Source of the DNA: JALJPB01 sp034111045
Lineage (GTDB): Bacteria > Pseudomonadota > Gammaproteobacteria > Enterobacterales > Alteromonadaceae
Length of the DNA stretch: 64,000 nt
Assembly: GCA_034111045.1 (NCBI GenBank)
Contig: JAWUYA010000050.1
Coordinates: 50,331-114,330, forward strand
Direction of reading: 5' to 3'
Part shown: positions 1 through 7,228 of the stretch, one piece after another
Layout: each line of letters begins with the position of its first letter
Numbering within the stretch: position 1 is the stretch's first letter
Made by a program: the position numbers and the translations under genes
Notes under the pieces: model-generated
The model's input: the letters and a program-made list of their open reading frames with translations, nothing else
Told to the model about the DNA's origin: nothing
Databases searched by the model: none

Positions 1-36
1 ACTTAATATCACTGTCACTTGTTTTTAATCAGGATA

Positions 37-426
37 CTAAATTACCCCGGCTTTCTCAAAACGAATATTCATCTCTTCAAATAATGCCTGTACACCTCGT
101 AATGGACGCATAGCAACTTCGAAATGTACAATTTTACCCGAATCATTCCATTTTATTAGATCAACCCCTTTGACACTCCGCTCACCTACTTTTGCAGAAA
201 ATTCCAGAGCCATATCATTACTGTCTTCCCACTCGCGGTGATAGGTGAAATCGTCAAAAACATCGATAACCGTGGTTAATATGAAATGAACTAACTGTTT
301 ACCTTGCTTAGGTGCCCGCACCGTGGGTGAATGAAAAACAATATTGACATCGAGTAATTCGCTGAGAAGGCTACCATCTTTTTCTCTAACGGCACGATGC
401 CAGCGTTCCAAGTTTTCATTTTTCAT
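37..426 (-). CDS. SnoaL/NTF2-like domain protein
   Basis: A 129-residue single-domain protein whose pattern fits the SnoaL/NTF2-like fold: an N-terminal helix with ERWHRAV, then DVNIVFHSP (typical first strand), then a W-containing sheet region (KWNDSGKIVHFEV) near residues 90-105. The fold is shared by small ketosteroid isomerase-like enzymes and by non-enzymatic proteins, so no substrate can be named. There is no signal peptide, so it is probably cytoplasmic. The ATG is preceded by AGGAG about 6 nt upstream, which supports the start. It stands alone with 650 bp of non-coding DNA upstream. Confidence 0.7.
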   Translation of the reverse strand: MKNENLERWHRAVREKDGSLLSELLDVNIVFHSPTVRAPKQGKQLVHFILTTVIDVFDDFTYHREWEDSNDMALEFSAKVGERSVKGVDLIKWNDSGKIVHFEVAMRPLRGVQALFEEMNIRFEKAGVI

Positions 427-1076
427 GTGTGACTCCTGTACTTGTGTTGTTAAAACTCCAACATCATCTGAATGTGATCATGGCAATGACATAGGCTATG
501 TTAAATAAACACTTATGGTCAACACATTTTCAAGTAAATTAACAAGGAATAACACGTTCAGCTTAACGTGTTATTCCTTGCTACGGTCAAGCCATATTAT
601 ATTTTAACTTCTATTTAAGACCTTAAAGTGCCCATTATTGACTTAAGCGGTTAACGTTTTAAGCTTTCTCTACTCTTATCTTGGTTAAATAACTCTCAAT
701 TTAAGGCAAAATATAGATTGCATCATAAAGAGTCAAACTATAAAAACTTCACATGAACCTCTGCTTTAGCGTTGGAGAATATTAATTTTTAGAATTACTA
801 ATTAGCTTACATGTGAATTTAAACTTTTAAGGCCTGTAACGGTATACTGTATATAAATAGTTACATATTATATATTTTATACCAAATAATATATAATAAA
901 TATCAATAACCTCATGATTTACAATATTTTTATTTAGTTTATCTCATGGCGTTTGGGTAAGAACTTGATGCGTCAAGGGCTTTTTATAGCTTGTGTCTTT
1001 TAGTTATGATTTACAATAGCTCTTATTTACAGTACCTTGTATAGCATTAAATAAACTCTAATTTGGTACTTACTAG
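427..1076. other. 650-bp AT-rich intergenic region
   Basis: No convincing reading frame on either strand. It must hold the promoters of the divergent SnoaL-like gene and the chemoreceptor gene. The only strong structure is the perfect inverted repeat at 543-580, listed separately. The part from about 840 to 930 is very AT-rich. No ribosome binding site of normal strength is visible just before the chemoreceptor ATG at 1077. Confidence 0.6.
543..580. repeat. Perfect 16-bp inverted repeat, 6-nt loop
   Basis: Arms CAAGGAATAACACGTT (543-558) and AACGTGTTATTCCTTG (565-580) are exactly complementary around the loop CAGCTT. Neither side carries a proper T-run (+ side GCTACGG; - side TTGTTAATTT), so it is not a textbook intrinsic terminator. 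It lies about 115 bp upstream of the minus-strand SnoaL-like gene. It could be a degenerate terminator, an operator for a dimeric regulator, or a dispersed palindromic element. Confidence 0.75.
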
Positions 1077-3035
1077 ATGTTCAAAAACCTAAAACTTTCA
1101 CAACAGTTAAATTTAGCTTTTGCCGCGGTATTATTATTGCTCGTTATCATTTCAAGCTTTTCTTATATAGGATTGAGTGGTGGTTACAGTAATTTCAAAG
1201 AGTATCGTGGCCTAGCCCGTGATACTAACCTAGCGAGTAGTATACAAGCGAATATGTTACTGGTGCGTTTAAATGTGCTTAAATATATAAAAACGCCGAC
1301 CACTGAAGTGCTTAAAGAATATAATGGTCGCCTTGACAGAATGAACGGTTTTCTTAAAAAGGCGAAGACTGAAATTAAAAACCCTCAAAGAGCGCAAGAT
1401 ATAAGAGAATCAATAGTACTGGTTGATGAATACCAAAGCGCTGTTCAAGAGGTGGTTAAACTTATCGCTCTTCGACATGATATCGTTAATAATGATTTAG
1501 ATCCCGCAGGTTCGGGTATGCGTACATCAATGACCTCTATGCTTGATTTCGTTCATAATAATAATAAAAGTGAAGCCGAATATACCATAGCCAAAGCCAG
1601 TGAAGCCGTACTTTTAGGTCGTTTATATGTGACTAAATTTTTAGTGACTAATACTAAAGTTGACTATGAAAGAGCAAGACAAGAATTAGGTGTTAATTTA
1701 GAAGATAAAAGAAATGCTTTAACTTCAGTGTTTGTTAATTCGCAAGGACAACAATTTTTAAACAAATTTGACCAAAATCGTAAGTTATACATAGCAGCAC
1801 TTGATGACGTTTTCAATACTATTGTTAAACGTAATAGTTTGGTAAACGATACACTTAATCGCGTAGGATCCATTATTGCCGATAACGCTCAAAGTGTTAA
1901 GAGGTCGGTAAGAAAAGAGCAGGATGTGTTAGGGCCAACAGCAGAAAATGAGGCACAGAGATACAAATCAATTGTCGCTATTATATCTCTCATTAGTTTA
2001 TTACTTGGTGCGATATTGTCTTGGTTGATGTCTAACATCATTAGAAAACCTATTGGTGGAGAACCACAAGAAATAGCGGATATTACACGAATGGTTGCTA
2101 GTGGTGATTTAACACATAAATATGGTGATGTAACTAAGTCTACCGGTATTTATTTATCGATTGCGAATATGACCTTAAATTTAAAAAAATTAATTGGCGA
2201 TATAGCTATTACGGCAGATGATATTGCGACTAGTGCGAATCAAACGGGTATTATTTCTGAGCAAACGAATACCGCTGCTTTTTCTCAAAAAGAGCTAACC
2301 ACTACAGTGGCAACAGCAATAAACGAAATGTCATATAGTATTCAAGATGTTGTTAAACATGCTGTTGATTCTTCAAGTGCCGCACAAAACGCAAAACAAC
2401 AAGCCGAGAATGGAAAAAATATTGTTGATGAAACGATTCATTCCATTCAAAATCTTGCCAAACGTGTTGAACAATCCGTTGACACTATTAAATCTTTAGA
2501 AAAAAATTCAATAGCTATTGGTTCTGTTGTCGGTGTAATTCAAGCTATATCTGAGCAAACTAATCTTCTTGCCCTTAATGCAGCCATTGAGGCGGCAAGA
2601 GCTGGAGAGCAAGGCCGTGGTTTTGCAGTGGTTGCTGATGAGGTAAGAAACTTAGCGCAGCGTACTCAAAAATCAACCAGTGAAATACAAGATATGATCC
2701 AAATATTACAATCGGGTACTAGCGAAGCTGTTAAGGTGATGAATGAGAGCCAAATTGAAGCACAATCTACGGTAGTTAAATCACGAGAAACAGGTGAAGC
2801 ACTTGATCATATTTTAGAAACCATCACGAAAATCAATGATATGAATACTCAAGTGGCTGAAGCGGTTGAACAACAATCAGTTGTTGCAGAAGAAGTGAAC
2901 ATCAATGTAACATCAATAAGTGAATCGGCTGAGACGACCAACAAAGGGGCTAATGAAAACTCACAAGCAAGCCAAGAGTTAATGTCTATGGCAACAAAAT
3001 TACAAACACTCGTCAGTGGTTTTAAAATTAAATAA
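1077..3035 (+). CDS. Methyl-accepting chemotaxis protein (HBM-like sensor)
   Basis: Transmembrane chemoreceptor of 652 residues. TM1 lies at about 10-32. A long all-helical periplasmic region follows (about 33-295), whose length and character fit a helical bimodular (McpS-type) ligand-binding domain. TM2 is at about 297-321. A HAMP linker starts at RKPIGGEP, and the cytoplasmic signalling domain has the conserved hairpin tip EQTNLLALNAAIEAARAGE at about 491-509. The family relays ligand binding to CheA through CheW; ligands of HBM receptors include organic acids, but none can be assigned here. No che genes are nearby, so it is an orphan receptor. The start has no clear ribosome binding site, but the MFKNLKLSQQL N-terminus is typical. 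Confidence 0.93.
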   Translation: MFKNLKLSQQLNLAFAAVLLLLVIISSFSYIGLSGGYSNFKEYRGLARDTNLASSIQANMLLVRLNVLKYIKTPTTEVLKEYNGRLDRMNGFLKKAKTEIKNPQRAQDIRESIVLVDEYQSAVQEVVKLIALRHDIVNNDLDPAGSGMRTSMTSMLDFVHNNNKSEAEYTIAKASEAVLLGRLYVTKFLVTNTKVDYERARQELGVNLEDKRNALTSVFVNSQGQQFLNKFDQNRKLYIAALDDVFNTIVKRNSLVNDTLNRVGSIIADNAQSVKRSVRKEQDVLGPTAENEAQRYKSIVAIISLISLLLGAILSWLMSNIIRKPIGGEPQEIADITRMVASGDLTHKYGDVTKSTGIYLSIANMTLNLKKLIGDIAITADDIATSANQTGIISEQTNTAAFSQKELTTTVATAINEMSYSIQDVVKHAVDSSSAAQNAKQQAENGKNIVDETIHSIQNLAKRVEQSVDTIKSLEKNSIAIGSVVGVIQAISEQTNLLALNAAIEAARAGEQGRGFAVVADEVRNLAQRTQKSTSEIQDMIQILQSGTSEAVKVMNESQIEAQSTVVKSRETGEALDHILETITKINDMNTQVAEAVEQQSVVAEEVNINVTSISESAETTNKGANENSQASQELMSMATKLQTLVSGFKIK

Positions 3036-3060
3036 CTTTAATATATTATATGAATAATGA

Positions 3061-3092
3061 AAAGGGGCTGCGTCATTGCAGCCCTTTTTTTT
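3061..3092 (+). terminator. Rho-independent terminator after chemoreceptor gene
   Basis: The stem GGGCTGC / GCAGCCC, extended by A-T pairs, has a 6-nt loop and is followed by a run of eight T. It lies 26 bp after the chemoreceptor stop. Confidence 0.88.
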
Positions 3093-3241
3093 AGTGTCAT
3101 TGTTTATAATCAATCAAGTTAACACCTATGTAAAGCCGAGCTATACACCATGCATATGAATTTAAGACTTTGTTTGTTAATCGTAACACTTAGAGAGGGT
3201 GCTCGATAGCTCTCTCATAAGGAGGTCTCTACTAACTATGG

Positions 3242-3739
3242 CTATACTCTAAGTGCTTTTTCACCACGAGCGATACCCACACAACCCGATCGAACCGATT
3301 CAATGATTTCAGTTTCATTGCCAATAATATCGATAAAAGCATTAAGTTTATCTGAGTCACCAATAAGTTGAACCGTATAAATTTGCTTACCAATATCAAT
3401 AATAGAGCCTCTGAAAATATCAGTCATACGTTTAACTTCAGTACGTGTTTTATCAGTTATTGCAAGGACTTTAATTAACAATAACTCACGCTCGATATGC
3501 TTTCTGTCTGTTATATCCGACACTTTAATCACATCAATTAATTTATTGACTTGCTTAACAATTTGTTCGAGGACCTGATCATCACCTCTTGTTGCAATTG
3601 TTATCCTAGAAATACTTATGTCTTCCGTTGGAGCAACCGTTAAACTCTCAATATTAAAAGCTCGCTGTGAAAATAGACCAACAATACGTGATAATGATCC
3701 CGGTTCATTCTCTAATAAAATAGCTAAAACACGACGCAT
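3242..3739 (-). CDS. ilvH: Acetolactate synthase, regulatory small subunit
   Basis: Small subunit of acetohydroxyacid synthase, which activates the catalytic subunit and confers valine feedback inhibition. An N-terminal ACT domain (RRVLAILLENEPGSLSRIVGLF, about residues 2-75) is followed by the ALS small-subunit C-terminal domain. I chose ATG at 3739, giving 165 residues. It overlaps the ilvI stop as TAATG, and GGAG lies about 10 nt upstream. A longer in-frame start at 3766 would lie wholly inside ilvI. The ACT domain keeps the NEPGxLSR core linked to valine sensing in this family. It is translationally coupled to ilvI and shares its attenuator. Confidence 0.95.
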   Translation of the reverse strand: MRRVLAILLENEPGSLSRIVGLFSQRAFNIESLTVAPTEDISISRITIATRGDDQVLEQIVKQVNKLIDVIKVSDITDRKHIERELLLIKVLAITDKTRTEVKRMTDIFRGSIIDIGKQIYTVQLIGDSDKLNAFIDIIGNETEIIESVRSGCVGIARGEKALRV

Positions 3740-5463
3740 TATGCTTTTACTCCTTTTTTTATCCACATATCATCTATTGCACCTGTTTTAATTTGCATAG
3801 GGTAGACATGTTCAAGTTCATCTACGGCAACATCAACAAATACTAATTTGTTTTTAATTGAAAATGCTGTCGCTAATTTTTTATCGAGTTCATCCAGTGT
3901 ATCTATGTGTATTCCTACGTGGCCATAAGCTTCAGCCAATTTAACAAAGTCTGGAATTGATTCCATATAGGAGGAGGAGTGCCTGCCACCATAGACCATG
4001 TCTTGCCACTGGCGAACCATGCCTAAAGACCGATTATTTAAGGTCACAACAACGACAGATAAATTATATTGCAGGCAGGTAGATAACTCTTGAATATTCA
4101 TTTGAATAGAGCCGTCACCCGTTATACAGATAACATGGCTGTCGGGAAAAGCTAATTTTACGCCCATTGCCGCAGGTAACCCAAACCCCATAGTGCCCAA
4201 ACCGCCAGAGTTTATCCATTGACGAGGTTTGGCAAAGGGATAATATTGTGCAGCGAACATTTGATGTTGACCAACATCAGAGCATACAAAAGCCTCACCG
4301 TTAGTGATCTCATACATTGATTCAATCACTCGTTGTGGTTTGATTTTTTGCTCTTGCTGAACATAGCTAAAACTTTTTACATTGCGCCACTGTGCTATTT
4401 CTTTCCACCATAGGTCTAATGCTTCTTCATCTGGAGTAAAATCACTGGCTGATAATTCATCAAGCAATTGCTGCATTACAATGTCGATTAATCCCACAAT
4501 GGGAATATGGGCGTTAATGGTTTTAGAAATGGATGTTGGGTCAATATCTACATGTATAATAGTTGCATTCGGACAGAATTTTTTAACGTTATTAGTGACT
4601 CGATCGTCAAAACGAGCACCAAGAGCTAAAATCACATCAGCATTTGCCATGGCTTTATTTGCTTCTAAACTGCCATGCATTCCTAACATACCGATAAAGT
4701 TATCATGGATACCAGATATACCTCCTAGGCCCATTAAGGTATTGGTGATAGGGGCTTTTAGTGTTTCTGTCAATGTTGTTAACAACTCGGATGCATTAGC
4801 TAAAACTATACCTCCACCCGAATAAATCACCAGTTTTTTGGCGTTTGCTATCGCTTTAACCGCTTTTTTAATTTGCTTAGGGTGCCCTTTACTCGTAGGG
4901 TTATAAGAGCGCATTTTAATATCGGTATCAATATGAAAAACTGCGGTATTATCAGGTGTTAATATATCTTTAGGTAGTTCAACAACCACAGGCCCGGGTC
5001 GACCTGTATTGGCAATATAAAATGCTTTGGCAATTATATTAGGTATTTCTTCAACACTACGGCAATTAAAACTGTGTTTAACTATTGGACGTGAGCACCC
5101 AATAATATCTGTTTCTTGAAAGGCATCATCTCCAATTAAGGTGGTCGCTACTTGGCCTGCTAATATCACCATAGGGATAGAGTCCATATAAGCGGTGGCA
5201 ATTCCCGTAATGCAATTTGTAGCACCAGGGCCTGATGTGGCAAGAACGACACCCACTTCACCTGTTGCTCTTGTGTAGCCGTCAGCCATATGCGTTGCCG
5301 CTTGTTCATGACGAACGAGTATATGTTCAATATCATCTTGCTGAAATATTGCATCATAAACATCTAAAATTGAGCCACCAGGGTAGCCAAAAATATATTT
5401 CACCTTAAGTGCGGATAAGGCTTTTACTACCATTTGTGCACCACTAAATAATTGAACTGTCAT
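3739..5463 (-). CDS. ilvI: Acetolactate synthase, catalytic large subunit
   Basis: Thiamine-diphosphate enzyme that condenses two pyruvates to acetolactate, or pyruvate with 2-oxobutyrate, in valine, leucine and isoleucine synthesis. Visible features are the catalytic glutamate in RHEQAATHMADGY (E53 from the chosen start), the GxGATN segment, and the ThDP/Mg signature GDGSIQMNIQEL followed by NN. It needs FAD as a structural cofactor, as the family does. ATG at 5463 is preceded by AAAGG at 8 nt; the upstream in-frame ATG at 5499 sits on the attenuator and has no such site. The length of 574 residues is normal. The symbol could equally be ilvB or ilvG, because isoforms are hard to tell apart by eye. 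Expression is predicted to be controlled by the leader at 5500-5637. Confidence 0.95.
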   Translation of the reverse strand: MTVQLFSGAQMVVKALSALKVKYIFGYPGGSILDVYDAIFQQDDIEHILVRHEQAATHMADGYTRATGEVGVVLATSGPGATNCITGIATAYMDSIPMVILAGQVATTLIGDDAFQETDIIGCSRPIVKHSFNCRSVEEIPNIIAKAFYIANTGRPGPVVVELPKDILTPDNTAVFHIDTDIKMRSYNPTSKGHPKQIKKAVKAIANAKKLVIYSGGGIVLANASELLTTLTETLKAPITNTLMGLGGISGIHDNFIGMLGMHGSLEANKAMANADVILALGARFDDRVTNNVKKFCPNATIIHVDIDPTSISKTINAHIPIVGLIDIVMQQLLDELSASDFTPDEEALDLWWKEIAQWRNVKSFSYVQQEQKIKPQRVIESMYEITNGEAFVCSDVGQHQMFAAQYYPFAKPRQWINSGGLGTMGFGLPAAMGVKLAFPDSHVICITGDGSIQMNIQELSTCLQYNLSVVVVTLNNRSLGMVRQWQDMVYGGRHSSSYMESIPDFVKLAEAYGHVGIHIDTLDELDKKLATAFSIKNKLVFVDVAVDELEHVYPMQIKTGAIDDMWIKKGVKA

Positions 5464-5499
5464 GTTATTACCTTTTGTTGAAACTTTAAAATTATACAT

Positions 5500-5532
5500 A
5501 AAAAACCCCCGGTCTGTTGAGAGCGAGGGTTT
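5500..5532 (-). terminator. ilv attenuator terminator hairpin
   Basis: On the minus strand AAACCCTCG pairs with CGGGGGTTT (9 bp with one G-U), loop about 13 nt, followed by six T ending at 5500. It lies about 37 nt upstream of the ilvI ATG and downstream of the leader peptide stop, the position expected for an attenuator. Its 5' arm can instead pair with GCGGGGGT inside the leader ORF (5581-5574), forming an antiterminator. Confidence 0.88.
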
Positions 5533-5581
5533 GTCAAATTATTTGTTTATTGGTTTTTCTTAAACATAACATGACCCCCGC
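5523..5581 (-). promoter_or_regulatory. ilv antiterminator helix
   Basis: RNA segment GCGGGGGU (5581-5574, codons 19-22 of the leader peptide) is complementary over 8 nt, with one G-U pair, to ACCCUCGC (5530-5523). That second segment is also most of the 5' arm of the terminator, so the two helices are mutually exclusive. A ribosome stalled on the Val/Leu codons just upstream would leave segment 2 free and favour antitermination. A ribosome at the leader stop would cover segment 2 and favour the terminator. Confidence 0.8.
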
Positions 5582-5637
5582 AATGATTTAAAAATCAGCA
5601 CGAGTAGGACGACGTTAAGTTTAGTAATTATTTTCAT
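5560..5637 (-). CDS. ilv leader peptide (attenuator)
   Basis: A 25-codon ORF from ATG at 5637 to TAA at 5560. It begins MKIITKLN and contains the consecutive run VVLLVLI (codons 9-15), the end products of the pathway of the downstream genes. This density of Val/Leu/Ile codons, followed by alternative hairpins, is the hallmark of enterobacterial ilv leaders, which sense charged tRNA through ribosome stalling. No strong Shine-Dalgarno is seen before the ATG. The ORF is too short for usual gene callers. The peptide itself probably has no function after translation. Confidence 0.85.
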   Translation of the reverse strand: MKIITKLNVVLLVLIFKSLRGSCYV

Positions 5638-5682
5638 CGGTTGAAATTAATATATCGGTAAATAAATTAAATTGAACTATAT

Positions 5683-5710
5683 ATTTAAAGGGTTTTTGTA
5701 TAACTGTCAA
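5683..5710 (-). promoter_or_regulatory. Probable sigma-70 promoter of ilvIH
   Basis: A perfect -35 TTGACA (5710-5705), a 16-nt spacer, and a -10-like TTAAAT (5688-5683, 4 of 6 matches) on the minus strand. This places the transcript start near 5676, about 40 nt before the leader peptide ATG at 5637. Confidence 0.6.
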
Positions 5711-5940
5711 TGAATAATTAAAGAATAGGTTGATTTATTAATAATTAAAATAGTACGGGTTCAATTGACCAGGGATAAGTGTTAGTTAATAGATTAGGGG
5801 TCGTTGAATACAACAAATGCGTTAAATCAATCAAACCAATAGTTTTTGTTGTAACTCTGGTGACAATTGGTAACAATACTTATAATAAAGTCAGTGATAT
5901 TTTTCATTAAGTTGAAGTAATATTGAAAAGGATAATTGTT

Positions 5941-6513
5941 ATGTTGAAAGTAAAATATAAAATGAAGATTTTTATCGTGGCAGCAGCTACCTTATTCGCT
6001 CTTGGTTGCGCCTCTCAGTATAAAGCTAAGGTTGGTTTTGATAAAAACACTGAGGTAGATACGCTTCAATACAAGACATTTTCTTGGCTTAAGGAAACTA
6101 AAATTCTTACGCTCAGTGAAGATATAAATCCGGTGATGAAGTTAAGAATTGATGATACGGTAGAGGATGCATTCATTGCTAAAGGTTACAAATTAATTGC
6201 TTCTGCAGAGGATGCCGATTTTACTATATCTTATACGGTAGGTAGTAGGGATAAAATAAAGGTTAATACATACCCATCAACCTATCATACCGGCTTTATG
6301 TGGGGACGCGGTTATTACGGTGGTATGGGTATGGGTCTTGAGACTCGTGTCCAAAACTATACCCAAGGTAGATTAGCCATTGATGTTTACGATGTTAAAT
6401 CCCATCAACCTGCCTGGCATGGCTGGGCAGTTCACAAAATAAAGTCTGATGATAGAAAAGAATCTGAAAAATTAATTAAAAATCTAGTGGTAGAAGTATT
6501 AGTTAACTTTTAG
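5941..6513 (+). CDS. DUF4136 lipoprotein
   Basis: Predicted lipoprotein of 190 residues. The N-terminal signal segment MKIFIVAAATLF is followed by a lipobox (FALGC), so it should be lipidated and membrane anchored, probably in the outer membrane. The body matches the DUF4136 pattern: an early YKTFSWL, a DADFTISYTV strand, and a C-terminal RLAIDVYDVKSHQPAWHGWA segment. The function of this family is not known. ATG at 5941 is preceded by AAAGGA at 8 nt. A TTG at 5923 in the same frame is less likely, and ATG at 5962 would give the shortest signal peptide. It appears to be a single-gene unit followed by a hairpin. Confidence 0.8.
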   Translation: MLKVKYKMKIFIVAAATLFALGCASQYKAKVGFDKNTEVDTLQYKTFSWLKETKILTLSEDINPVMKLRIDDTVEDAFIAKGYKLIASAEDADFTISYTVGSRDKIKVNTYPSTYHTGFMWGRGYYGGMGMGLETRVQNYTQGRLAIDVYDVKSHQPAWHGWAVHKIKSDDRKESEKLIKNLVVEVLVNF

Positions 6514-6540
6514 TTATCTATTCATTTTTTATCATAAATA

Positions 6541-6564
6541 AACGTGATATATGTCGCGTTTTTT
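6541..6564 (+). terminator. Probable terminator after DUF4136 gene
   Basis: A short stem AACGTGA / TCGCGTT (7 bp with one G-T pair) with loop TATATG runs into a T-run, 27 bp after the stop. Confidence 0.6.
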
Positions 6565-7228
6565 ATGAAAACGCTAATTATATTGAATTATTTTAAGTCG
6601 GAAGTAACTTTTGTTAGATACCCTCACAAGCTTAAGTCGAGGTATTATTCATTTGTTGGACCAATAAGTCATCAGAGCCAAACTGGTAATTCTCACTAAA
6701 ACACAAGCCTGCCGATGGTGGCAGCGATTCTGAGTATTATGTTCAACTTAAAGATGCCAATACATGTTGCAACATTACTCAAGCTAGGTACCAAGTTTTT
6801 ATCTAAATACTATCAACCCCATTAAATCAGCAATGTTTGGGTTTTCTTAGGGTATTAGGGGTGTTGATATAGACTCTGATGGGAAAATAGATAAGGGGCA
6901 AACAATAGAATGTTCTTTAGGTCTGTATTTCTCTCGAATTTTTATTTCTGTGTTCGTTATTCAAAAATAAAATCACTTGAATTTAATGTAGTTAATAATA
7001 AATGCTAGGTGAAAGATATAGTAATAAGTCAATTTTCAAATGAATTTAGGAGTATAACCCCACTATTAATTAACCAATAGTATCGCTATTCAAACCAATG
7101 CTCGGCACTATTATAGTATCCGCACTGAAAACAACTAAGGCTAGTGCTTTGAACATTGTTTACCGTTTAGGTAAAGGTGAGTGCTAGTCAGTAAATAAAT
7201 AAAAAACTTCTAAAGGATTGAACAATAT
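6565..7228 (+). other. Intergenic region with apparent gene remnants
   Basis: About 660 bp with no intact gene. At about 6683-6805 one plus-strand frame reads KHKPADGGSDSEYYVQLKDA and continues with two adjacent cysteines before a stop, with protein-like composition. At about 6861-6925 another frame reads VDIDSDGKIDKGQTIEC. They are in different frames with stops between, as in a decayed gene. No family is recognised. The last 100 bp should hold the promoter of the ABC exporter. Confidence 0.35.

Noticed and set aside
747..817. Inverted TTCACATG / CATGTGAA pair
   Set aside because: Eight-base arms about 50 bp apart in AT-rich DNA are easily due to chance.
4382..4825. Plus-strand 147-codon frame opposite ilvI
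   Set aside because: Shadow of the acetolactate synthase gene; no independent start signal or protein-like pattern.
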